A stretch of DNA of 64,000 nucleotides from GCA-002733465 sp965230525. Its GTDB lineage: Bacteria > Pseudomonadota > Gammaproteobacteria > Enterobacterales > Kangiellaceae. The stretch spans positions 4,402,001 to 4,466,000 of the forward strand of contig OZ246008.1 in the NCBI GenBank assembly GCA_965230525.1, written 5' to 3'. Shown piece after piece: positions 44,168 through 51,102 of the stretch; the stretch's first letter is position 1, and each line of letters opens with the position of its first letter. The position numbers and the translations under genes were made by a program. The notes beneath the pieces were generated by a model. The model made no database searches and was not told the origin of the DNA. It saw only the letters and a list, made by a program, of their open reading frames with translations.

Positions 44168-46315
44168 CTAGTCTCTGTCAATGCTGATGCCATATTGATC
44201 TAGCATGACTTTAAATTCAGGTCGATTTCGATAAGGGTAGAATTCCGGTGAACGCTTAACAACCTGTAACCAGTAATCACTTTTTTGATCGATTGCATAA
44301 CGCATAAATTCGACCATCTTTTCATAATCACCGGCTCCCGCATAGGCTTCGGCTAAACGAGTCGCATTAAGTTGTTTTCGCTCCCACCTTGGGGTGTAGT
44401 GTTTGATCCGCCAAAACCAAAATCCCTTCATACCTTGCTCATCCATCATCAACCTTAATTCATTAAGTTGTTGTTGTGAGTATTTACTATTGATGGCTTG
44501 CTGGTAGCGTAGTTGCATTACCGTTTCCAGCTCGCCCATCCAACCGTAGGTGTAAGCAATTTCTCGTTCAACCCAAATAATTTTTTCACCAATACTCTGT
44601 GCAAACTCAAATTTTTCCAATGCTTTTTGGTATTCCCCATTAATCATCAAGGTCGAACCCCAGATAGTGACCAATAAGCGGTTAAATGGATCGTCTGCCC
44701 AAGCATCTTCCAAAATAGCTAATGCTTCTTCATCTCGAGAAGTGATGGATAATAACTCGGCATACCATTGTTTCGCTGAAGTGTTGGTCGAATCCAAGGC
44801 AATGGCTTTTTGATAGGCCTGTTCAGCCGCTTTAAAATCGTAGTCACGACCAAAGGCAATCAGCCCTTTTTGCGCCCAAGCGTTTGAAGAGTCCGGCTTA
44901 AGTTCAAGTGCTCGGTTAACCGCCTTTTGCGCCAATGCATATCGATCAATATTATCGTTAAAAGAGTAACCCACCAAATTAATATAAACCGAAGCTAATA
45001 ATGCATAGCCTTCTGCAAACTTTGGCTCTCTTTCTAAACACTTGAGTAATAAATCTCTTGCCTCTAGCAAAGTCGAGCGACGACGTTGTTTGAACTGATA
45101 AAGCGCTCGCAGATAGAGCTTTATGGTTTCTTGATCAATATTTTCATAAGGCATATTGCTCAGCTCGGAGTTCAACGATAACTTACCGCTGATGCGACTC
45201 AACACGCGCTGCGAAGCAATTTTGTAAAAGCTACTGATATCATTAGAAGCCACTTCTTCGTTAACAGACCATCGAAGCTCCTCAGTTTCAGCGTCGATTA
45301 ACCGCAAATTTAAGTTAAATTTATCCCCATTGGTATAAACGCCGCCTTCTAAAATGCTCTCAATGTTTAATTCTGCGGCAATTTCACGAGGGCTCATATT
45401 ATTGTTTTGATAGTAGACAGCACTCGTCTTCGAAATCACCCGCAAATCTTTTACCTGTGCTAGGCGGCCAATGATGACATCGGTCAATCCGTTTGCTAAA
45501 TAATCCAATTCTTGGCTCGATGCTAAATTACTAATTGGTAGCACCACAATCGAGCTTATTCTTTGCTCATTGGGCTCAGCTTTGCGCGCTCCCCAAAAAG
45601 CAGCAATCGCAACAAATAACAATAATCCCAATAGGAATGAAAGTTTAATTACAACGTTTGATTTTGCTTGTCGCTCAGAAATCACCCGAGCAGAGCTTGC
45701 ATTAGATGACGCAACGCCTTGATTTACCAGAGGTGTTTCCACGGTTTCACCAGGGCCGGTGTTCGAAACTTGGTCTTCGACGCCCGGTGCTTGCTCGGTC
45801 TTGGGCTTGTTAGTTAGGTTGCCAGCATTCGAACCAATTGATTGTGGTTCGCTATTACGATAGTGAGTGCTTGCATCTTCTTTTCTATCTGAATCCTCTA
45901 ACACGCTTTGATTGGCTTGTTCAGCATTCGTTTGCGCTGTAGTCGACTGCTTGTCTGTCACTTCTTCAGAAATTAGTGACTTGAAGGTGGCTTGATCGAT
46001 TAAATGGACCTCTTGAGTAAACAGGTAACCTTTACCGTACAGGGTCTTTACCCACTCAATATCCACACGCTCCTTTAGTTTCTTGCGAACCTCTTTAATG
46101 GCGCGCGACAAAGCCCAATCGCTAACGACTTTTTCTTCCCAAACATAGTCAAAAAAGTCTTCTTTGGTGATCACTTCATTGGGTCGTTGCAAAAACAAAT
46201 GTAAAACCTCAAAAATTCGAGGCTCAAGCTTGATTTCGTCGGACTTATAGAACAGCGACTGGGATCTTGGGTCCAGATAGAAATGGTCAAATTGGTAGAT
46301 GGGTTTCGAATCCAC
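44168..46315 (-). CDS. Membrane-anchored CadC-like transcription regulator with TolB-like and TPR parts
   Basis: A one-component regulator that senses from the periplasm. The N-terminal winged-helix (about 5-105: HFYLDPRSQSLFYKSDEIKLEP, VLHLFLQRPNEVITKEDFF, RAIKEVRKKLK, VKTLYGKGYLF) is OmpR-type as in CadC. A long Ser/Thr/Glu-rich linker leads to one membrane helix (about 221-242). The periplasmic part has a TolB-like/FlgO-type domain (253-375: SSIVVLPISNLAS, LANGLTDVIIGRLAQVKDLRVISKTSA, AAELNIESILEGGV) and then several TPRs. It is likely to control the exported lipoproteins downstream on the same strand; that link is inferred from position. Length 715 residues is typical. Confidence 0.88.
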   Translation of the reverse strand: MDSKPIYQFDHFYLDPRSQSLFYKSDEIKLEPRIFEVLHLFLQRPNEVITKEDFFDYVWEEKVVSDWALSRAIKEVRKKLKERVDIEWVKTLYGKGYLFTQEVHLIDQATFKSLISEEVTDKQSTTAQTNAEQANQSVLEDSDRKEDASTHYRNSEPQSIGSNAGNLTNKPKTEQAPGVEDQVSNTGPGETVETPLVNQGVASSNASSARVISERQAKSNVVIKLSFLLGLLLFVAIAAFWGARKAEPNEQRISSIVVLPISNLASSQELDYLANGLTDVIIGRLAQVKDLRVISKTSAVYYQNNNMSPREIAAELNIESILEGGVYTNGDKFNLNLRLIDAETEELRWSVNEEVASNDISSFYKIASQRVLSRISGKLSLNSELSNMPYENIDQETIKLYLRALYQFKQRRRSTLLEARDLLLKCLEREPKFAEGYALLASVYINLVGYSFNDNIDRYALAQKAVNRALELKPDSSNAWAQKGLIAFGRDYDFKAAEQAYQKAIALDSTNTSAKQWYAELLSITSRDEEALAILEDAWADDPFNRLLVTIWGSTLMINGEYQKALEKFEFAQSIGEKIIWVEREIAYTYGWMGELETVMQLRYQQAINSKYSQQQLNELRLMMDEQGMKGFWFWRIKHYTPRWERKQLNATRLAEAYAGAGDYEKMVEFMRYAIDQKSDYWLQVVKRSPEFYPYRNRPEFKVMLDQYGISIDRD

Positions 46316-46645
46316 GAATAACTACGCCTAATGCTTCTTTATGTTTATATTTAGTGTGGCTTACAACACCAAAGTCTCAGGTATCTTCAAACAATTACAG
46401 ATTATAAATTGTGATTCAGGTGTTTTGCACCTAGATACCGATAAAGTATATAACAGAAACAATCCAATTTTGTGGCCTTATTATCACTTAAGCCTTATTT
46501 TTCGGGGTTTCCTGACCGAGACGTCGCTTTTTACCGATAAATGGGAAATTGCAATGAAAGTGTTGACAAAGCAGCCTTCAAACAGGAAAATACGCGCCTC
46601 TTGAGTCTTGACCAAGATCTTAAGAATTTAGATTTTACACTTTAT
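46316..46645. other. Intergenic region upstream of the regulator and tRNA-Met
   Basis: About 330 bases serving the regulator (leftward) and tRNA-Met (rightward). A possible tRNA promoter is TTGACC (46608-46613) with GATTTT (46631-46636) at 17 bases, but the -10 is weak. A second TTGACA lies at 46563-46568. The 87-codon open frame here has no sign of being real. Confidence 0.4.
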
Positions 46646-46722
46646 GGCAAGGTAGCTCAGTTGGTTAGAGCACATCACTCATAATGATGGGGTCGGTGGT
46701 TCAAATCCACTCCTTGCTACCA
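46646..46722 (+). tRNA. tRNA-Met (elongator, CAT)
   Basis: Begins GGCAAGGTAGCTCAGTTGG, anticodon loop CTCATAA within CATCACTCATAATGATG (the elongator-Met arm), T-arm with TTCAAAT, and encoded ACCA. The acceptor GGCAAGG pairs with CCTTGCT (first pair G-U). It differs from the CAT tRNA at 4824-4900 in its acceptor stem. Confidence 0.96.
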
Positions 46723-46727
46723 TATAT

Positions 46728-46756
46728 AAAAAACCTGCCTTCTGGCGGGTTTTTTT
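46728..46756 (+). terminator. Terminator after tRNA-Met
   Basis: AAACCTGCC (46731-46739) and GGCGGGTTT (46744-46752) with loop TTCT and a long T-tract. One T-G pair is in the stem. It separates the tRNA from the leftward toxin gene. Confidence 0.92.
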
Positions 46757-46853
46757 ATGTCTGCAAGTTGGGATTTGGAATGGTAGTTCATACAGCTTGT
46801 GGCATACCAATTATGCCAGAAGTTCCCGAGGCAGCGTTTTCTCAGTAAGCCCC

Positions 46854-47192
46854 TTAAAGTAACAAATTAACTTCATAAAGCAGCTTCTGAATACTTTGTC
46901 GAGAGTCGATTACCGCTAGCAACAGAACGGTCTGCTGTTTTTCATCCACTTTGAAAAAGACGAGATTATGCTTGTCGACAAGCAGTTGTCTATAACTTGT
47001 AATACCCAATTCCACCAACCTCTCGCTAATTGGAGCACTGAGTGGGTTTGATATCAGCTTTCTCTCAATAGCTTGTCTAAGACTCTTTTTAGTTTTTACG
47101 GCTAAGTCTTTGGAATACTTTTTCTCTAGAAAAAAGCTAAGCCGTTGCAGACTCAGTTTAAAGACTGGTGAAGCGGCGATCTGATAAATCAT
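46854..47192 (-). CDS. RelE/ParE-family toxin
   Basis: The toxin of a type II pair. The family marks are a short N-terminal strand and helices (IYQIAASPVFKLSLQRLSFFLEKKYS), the linker region KLISNPLSAPISERL, and the strand pattern SYRQLLVDKHNLVFFKVDEKQQTVLLLAVIDSRQS, typical of RelE/ParE-type proteins (mRNA interferases or gyrase poisons). Which activity applies cannot be told. 112 residues. It begins 15 bases after its antitoxin, in the usual antitoxin-first order, with a good ATG. It is the first TA locus downstream of the tRNA-Met 3' end. Confidence 0.85.
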   Translation of the reverse strand: MIYQIAASPVFKLSLQRLSFFLEKKYSKDLAVKTKKSLRQAIERKLISNPLSAPISERLVELGITSYRQLLVDKHNLVFFKVDEKQQTVLLLAVIDSRQSIQKLLYEVNLLL

Positions 47193-47207
47193 CTGACACT
47201 TGGCGTC

Positions 47208-47423
47208 TTAAAATACGTCATCAAGTGACAGTGGTTTATCTTTACCTGCTCGCTCTGCCAAAGTGAGTAATTTTAGCAAAGCCAAAGACTCCTGCTGGAA
47301 ATCGAAATCTTCTACATTTTGAACAACATATTTAGCTTTGCCATTTTGGGTGATTACAAGCGGTTCGTTAACATCCAGGCGGTTAGCGTTTTCTTTCAGG
47401 TAGGTTAATGTTTCAGTGCGCAT
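47208..47423 (-). CDS. Phd/YefM-family antitoxin
   Basis: A 71-residue antitoxin that binds DNA and neutralises the RelE/ParE-type toxin. The family core is visible: YLKENANRLDVNEPLVITQNGKAKYVVQNVEDF, with the N-terminal DNA-binding half and a C-terminal toxin-binding tail (LLKLLTLAERAGKDKPLSLDDVF). It is first in the operon, upstream of the toxin by 15 bases. A repeated AAGACCGAA lies in the promoter region and may be its operator. Confidence 0.88.
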   Translation of the reverse strand: MRTETLTYLKENANRLDVNEPLVITQNGKAKYVVQNVEDFDFQQESLALLKLLTLAERAGKDKPLSLDDVF

Positions 47424-47437
47424 TTTTGGCCTCCACC

Positions 47438-47468
47438 TTCGGTCTTTATTCAGTCTGAATTCGGTCTT
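47438..47468. promoter_or_regulatory. Possible Phd operator (direct repeat)
   Basis: TTCGGTCTT occurs at 47438-47446 and 47460-47468, a 22-base spacing (two helical turns), just upstream of the antitoxin start on the minus strand. A TATAAT lies close by. Operator function is inferred. Confidence 0.45.
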
Positions 47469-47910
47469 ATTATAGGTTTATTGTGTATTTTGCTCAATAA
47501 TTAATCATTCGTTTTACTTAAACCGCTTTGTCATCTGCCTTTTCGCCTGTTCATAAATAGCTCATGTGTATTATTAGTGAGCGGCTATTGAATATGAGCA
47601 TTGGGTCTTTAGAAAGAATCTGGCACACTAGAATTCTTTAATCGCTCTGTAGGGCATTATTCATACGGTGATGGGCTTGAAGGAAGGTTATTGTAAAACA
47701 ACGATCAGCTTGAATTTTAGCTATTTCCTTAAAGTGACTAAATCTAGGTTAAAAACAGACTTCTAAGCATTTTTTTCGCCCTTAATTTAAGACTTTATTA
47801 TTGATTATCAATTGGTTATGGCGGTCCGACCGTGGGGATATTATTGAAGATGAGGTTAACTACGATATACTTCAAATATTGTGAATAGCTATTGCTTGTT
47901 GGTTTTATGT
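47469..47910. other. Intergenic region between the two TA loci, nothing recognised
   Basis: About 440 bases of AT-rich sequence. No open frame with a believable start and ribosome site, no T-tailed hairpin and no repeat was found. Confidence 0.45.
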
Positions 47911-48816
47911 TTAATCCCATCGCCATCTGGAAGCATTCCAATTTTGACTTTCAATTTGTCCAGAAACGATTCGCTGGTATAACGGTTCAAGCAAAATTTG
48001 TATTTTATCTAAGGTCGCCGAAAAATCATCCGTAATAACTAGTGAATTTTTCCTAATAAAAGCTTCCCATTGCATTTGTTTATCTTTGCTCGTTTTAAAT
48101 GGTTTGGAAAAAAGGCTTAGTTGTACCTCATCAAATACTGTTCCTCTTCGATCAAATGTAGCTTGAATAGCAGACTGTAAGCTCACACTTTCTATGGGCA
48201 TAATGCTTGCAAAAGTTACAATATCGAAGAAGTCTTTCATTCGACTATTAGCTAGACCTAAATACACCATTGCATGAAATTTCTCGGCAAGTACCGATTC
48301 AATAGGATAAACTTTCAAACTTGGCGAAGGTAAGTCATCAAGAAACGCGGGAATTTCTGTTAGGCTCTCTACTGGAATCACTGCATCACCAAACCCGATG
48401 TCAATTTGATATGGGATATCAGCTTTAACCAGAGTTGCTCGTCCGGTAATTCGTATTCCTTGATATTTTGCGTCTTCCTTAATTTCGATAGCTTGTAACT
48501 TAGTTGGGTCGAAAAACAATCCATCATCCTGCTCTATTGAGATAATTTTTCGAAACTTATCTTTTAAGAGAGTGATATCGTCAGAACCAAAACCTAATAA
48601 ATCCATGTCTTTAGTTGGGCGGTGAAAGTCTTCTTTCCAAACCCAAAATAACAGACCACCCTTTAATAAAAAGTCGTTCGCGTACTCACTTACACTCAAG
48701 CGATACATTAGCCGTTGCAATACATACTGACGTAATATGAAATTGAAATCTTCTTTGCGCTCGCGAGCTAGTTTCAATAATCGCCCTTTTACGGATTCTG
48801 CCTGATTCTTAGGCAT
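47911..48816 (-). CDS. AbiEii-family nucleotidyltransferase toxin, second copy
   Basis: A second type IV toxin. Residues 48-74 carry the nucleotidyltransferase core: DFLLKGGLLFWVW (KGG at 52-54) and RPTKDMDLL with the two aspartates (70 and 72). Later, VLAEKFHAMVYLGLANSRMKDFFDIV (about 185-210) is the AbiEii second signature. It is 301 residues long. Compared with the first copy, the motif spacing and sequence are very different, so these are two distinct subfamilies. ATG 48816 has AAGGAG upstream and follows its antitoxin by 34 bases. Activity on tRNA or NTP is expected from studied relatives but not shown. Confidence 0.87.
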   Translation of the reverse strand: MPKNQAESVKGRLLKLARERKEDFNFILRQYVLQRLMYRLSVSEYANDFLLKGGLLFWVWKEDFHRPTKDMDLLGFGSDDITLLKDKFRKIISIEQDDGLFFDPTKLQAIEIKEDAKYQGIRITGRATLVKADIPYQIDIGFGDAVIPVESLTEIPAFLDDLPSPSLKVYPIESVLAEKFHAMVYLGLANSRMKDFFDIVTFASIMPIESVSLQSAIQATFDRRGTVFDEVQLSLFSKPFKTSKDKQMQWEAFIRKNSLVITDDFSATLDKIQILLEPLYQRIVSGQIESQNWNASRWRWD

Positions 48817-48850
48817 AAACAGATAGCTCCTTCATTTTTTAGCCATTCCA

Positions 48851-49456
48851 TCAACTATGCACAATACTTTCAGTGTACGGTTGAATAACTTTACTGACCC
48901 GACAAATCTTTGCACAATCTGTTAATTCATCCATGGTGAATTTATTATCACGCCAGCCTTCTTTTAATGCTTCTATTGCGACATCTAGACCGACTTTATT
49001 TCTAAATTTAAAGCAATCTGCAACGGTTTTAGCAGCAGAATATATCCGAATAGAAACACCTTCAACCCGATGTGTTTCTATACATCGGTCTAATGCATCA
49101 CCTGACATTGCAATGTAACGTACAGGCGGATAATCAATTTCTGGCCGCCAAGCTTTATTAGGTATTGCTATCCATAGCTTATGTGGATTTTGGGTGCCTA
49201 TATTATGAAACGCCAATGCAGAGAGTAAACAAAATACGCCTTTAGGTATCCGACTCTGTAGCTCGACATAACTAGTCCACTCAGTGATATCGCTATTTGG
49301 CAATTGATATAGCCCTCGCGCAAGCCTTTCCACCACACCATCTTTCGTAAGCTGATATAGGTAATCTTTTGGCAGTCCAGCCTTCACCAGATCTTTAGGA
49401 CGCACAACGGTTTGTTGTTGCATAAAATCGATGACTTGTTGGCGTTTTGTTGGCAT
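48851..49456 (-). CDS. AbiEi-family antitoxin, second copy
   Basis: The antitoxin of the second AbiE pair. It has an N-terminal winged helix (QVIDFMQQQTVVRPKDLVKAGLPKDYLYQLTKDGVVERLARGLYQL) and an AbiEi-type body (GVFCLLSALAFHNIGTQNPHKLWIAI, VRIYSAAKTVADCFKFRNKVGLDVAIEAL). It is 201 residues, shorter than the first copy, as in the short AbiEi class. Two tandem palindromes lie upstream of its ATG and overlap the likely promoter, as in autoregulated AbiE systems. Confidence 0.88.
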   Translation of the reverse strand: MPTKRQQVIDFMQQQTVVRPKDLVKAGLPKDYLYQLTKDGVVERLARGLYQLPNSDITEWTSYVELQSRIPKGVFCLLSALAFHNIGTQNPHKLWIAIPNKAWRPEIDYPPVRYIAMSGDALDRCIETHRVEGVSIRIYSAAKTVADCFKFRNKVGLDVAIEALKEGWRDNKFTMDELTDCAKICRVSKVIQPYTESIVHS

Positions 49457-49484
49457 AACTTATTCTTACCAAAATTATTATTTT

Positions 49485-49558
49485 CTAGGTAGTTATAAAT
49501 ATATACCTAGATAACAATAAATACAACAATTCCTAGGTAGTTATGGATATTTACCGAG
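49485..49558. promoter_or_regulatory. Two tandem AbiEi operator palindromes with overlapping promoter
   Basis: Box 1 has arms CTAGGTA (49485-49491) and TACCTAG (49504-49510); box 2 has CTAGGTA (49533-49539) and TACCGAG (49552-49558). Both start CTAGGTAGTTAT and are 26 bases long, 48 bases apart (start to start). On the minus strand a promoter TTGTAT, 17 bases, TATATT falls at 49521-49526 and 49498-49503, so box 1 covers the -10. Two inverted repeats are the known operator form for AbiEi. Function is inferred. Confidence 0.75.
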
Positions 49559-49570
49559 ATTTAAAGAATA

Positions 49571-49606
49571 ACACATCGAATATAAAAATATTTTGATGTG
49601 TTTTTT
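49571..49606. terminator. Hairpin with T-tract between remnant and AbiE promoter
   Basis: ACACATC (49571-49577) pairs with GATGTGT (49595-49601), and inner AATAT-type bases extend the stem. A run of T follows on the plus strand, with weaker T on the minus strand. It probably ends leftward transcription of the LOTUS remnant region before the AbiE promoter. Confidence 0.55.
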
Positions 49607-49609
49607 ATT

Positions 49610-49837
49610 TCATGGGATCAATTTATAAGAAATTCGTAAACCACCTTTATTAGTTGGCTCTTCCACAATTTCAAATAGTCCCTTCGCTAGAATTAATTGC
49701 TTGAGCGATGAATAGCTATAGCGTTCTTTCACTGCAGCTTTTTCCTGAGGAATGTGCTTTGCTAGAAGCTGACCGGCGACGTTTAGAGAAACAGCACCAC
49801 GTTCATCACCTAGTTGATTGGCTATATCGATGAGCGT
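49610..49837 (-). pseudogene. C-terminal remnant of a LOTUS/OST-HTH-type protein
   Basis: An open frame without a start reads LIDIANQLGDERGAVSLNVAGQLL and continues with KERYSYSSLKQLILAKGLFEIV to a stop. A stop codon (TAA, 49838-49840) blocks it immediately upstream, so only the C-terminal piece of about 75 residues remains. The pattern (AGQLL...H...Y.Y.SLKQLI...GLFEI) resembles OST-HTH/LOTUS domains, which in bacteria often sit at the C-terminus of NYN-type RNases. The resemblance is by eye and moderate. It is leftward, between the 236-residue unknown gene and the second AbiE operon. Confidence 0.5.
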
Positions 49838-49865
49838 TTATCATGTTTGGCAGTATTAACTCCCC

Positions 49866-50576
49866 CTAAGTCGTAAAACCTATTTCACTACCCCCACCTT
49901 CATTTAGTTTTTGCGGCTTGCCTTCTACATAGTAGGCAACGGGGCTTCCTTTGGGTTTACCTTGATTTAAACCTGTCAAATGGCCCTTGGTGTTGAGGGG
50001 GTAGGAGATCCAAGCCGATGGGCAATATAGGTAACTGGATATCTCTCCAAAAAACCTTAGTTTGTTAGATACCTTTTTGGAGTGCGTTTTGGCAATCTCA
50101 CCAGCTTCTTTAATCTGCTCGGTAATAGGTATATCAACTATTTCAGCTCTTAATCTTAAAATACATGAGCTATGGTATGTCATGGCTGCAAAAGTTACTT
50201 GCGTCACTCGCCCCAAACATATCACTTTAATGTGTGGTCCGATGTTCTCGTAGTATCGCACTCTTTCCATTTCTGAAGCTTTGTCTTTGGCATTTTGATG
50301 AGTTGAAATGCTGTTGCCATTTTTAAAGTGCGTGTCAGATTTTTTAGTTTCACTTGAAAGCTTTGCAGCTCGTAAAAGAAATGACTTATTTAGCCCCAAA
50401 ATCATTGCGATCACGTAGGCGTCATTTGAGTCAATATTGCCTCGTAAAATATCAAAAGCAATGTGACTAGCGTCTGTTTGAAAATACTCCGATAGCGCGT
50501 TCGCTAAACAGCGTTGAGTTTGTTTTTGAGTGTTTACTTTGAAGTGTTGTGCGATAAATTGGGTGATTGGGTTCAT
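49866..50576 (-). CDS. Unknown 236-residue protein in the TA cluster
   Basis: Not recognised. The N-terminal 75 residues are helical (ITQFIAQHFKVNTQKQTQRC, HIAFDILRGNIDSNDAYVIAMILG) and could be a DNA- or protein-binding region. A Ser/Asn-rich linker is followed by a beta-type segment (GPHIKVICLGRVTQVTFAAMTYHSSCILRLRAEIVDI) and a C-terminus ending GGGSEIGFTT. There is no membrane segment. The ATG has AAGGAGAAACC, an ideal ribosome site, so it is likely expressed. Its position beside two TA systems and a broken LOTUS gene suggests a mobile or defence-related origin, but nothing in it proves that. Confidence 0.6.
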   Translation of the reverse strand: MNPITQFIAQHFKVNTQKQTQRCLANALSEYFQTDASHIAFDILRGNIDSNDAYVIAMILGLNKSFLLRAAKLSSETKKSDTHFKNGNSISTHQNAKDKASEMERVRYYENIGPHIKVICLGRVTQVTFAAMTYHSSCILRLRAEIVDIPITEQIKEAGEIAKTHSKKVSNKLRFFGEISSYLYCPSAWISYPLNTKGHLTGLNQGKPKGSPVAYYVEGKPQKLNEGGGSEIGFTT

Positions 50577-51102
50577 TGGTTTCTCCTTGATAAATCTTTA
50601 ATTGAGTTTGATCAAGGCAACAATCGCATTTTGACAATCTTATTGTTGAAACGCTTTAGCTGCATTTATAGCCCGCCCGCAAGTTGCCTTAAATCGGCGG
50701 TAGGATATAGACTTGGTGTAAATCTCTCCTTCTTTTGAATAGATTAAATTTATCTCAATGCTTTAGTTTTTCAGAAATAGATGTAAGCGTCAAAATCCTA
50801 ATAAGCTAGTCATAACAACTATAAAGACTTAAGACGACCTTAACGACTTAAGTAGCTAGTTTACCAAGGTCACTGATTTTGTCATTACTAGCTATATAGG
50901 TGTGTATACTTTTCAAGCAGGTTATTAAATTTGAATTCAATGGTTCATTCAAGTGATTTGGATGATTTGGATTATTTCCATTAGCTCATCAATCAGTTTC
51001 ACATAGGCTCTTTGGTGTTGTTGGACGAATCCTTTCAAAAAACAACACCATTGATTCTCGTTGGAAGTCACTTTCCATCGATCAAGCCTATCAATCAACC
51101 AA
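50577..51102. other. Intergenic region, little recognised
   Basis: About 525 bases. It contains short direct repeats (GATTTGGATGATTTGGAT at about 50956-50973) and a 60-codon leftward frame that begins inside the GlyGly-CTERM gene with a TTG and has no ribosome site. No terminator with a clear T-tail was identified. Confidence 0.4.

Noticed and set aside
46341..46604. 87-codon rightward open frame
   Set aside because: No ribosome site and a composition unlike a protein; it lies in the regulator/tRNA promoter region.
46646..51102. Complete integrative element at tRNA-Met
   Set aside because: No integrase was seen and no copy of the tRNA 3' end was found downstream, so an island border cannot be drawn.
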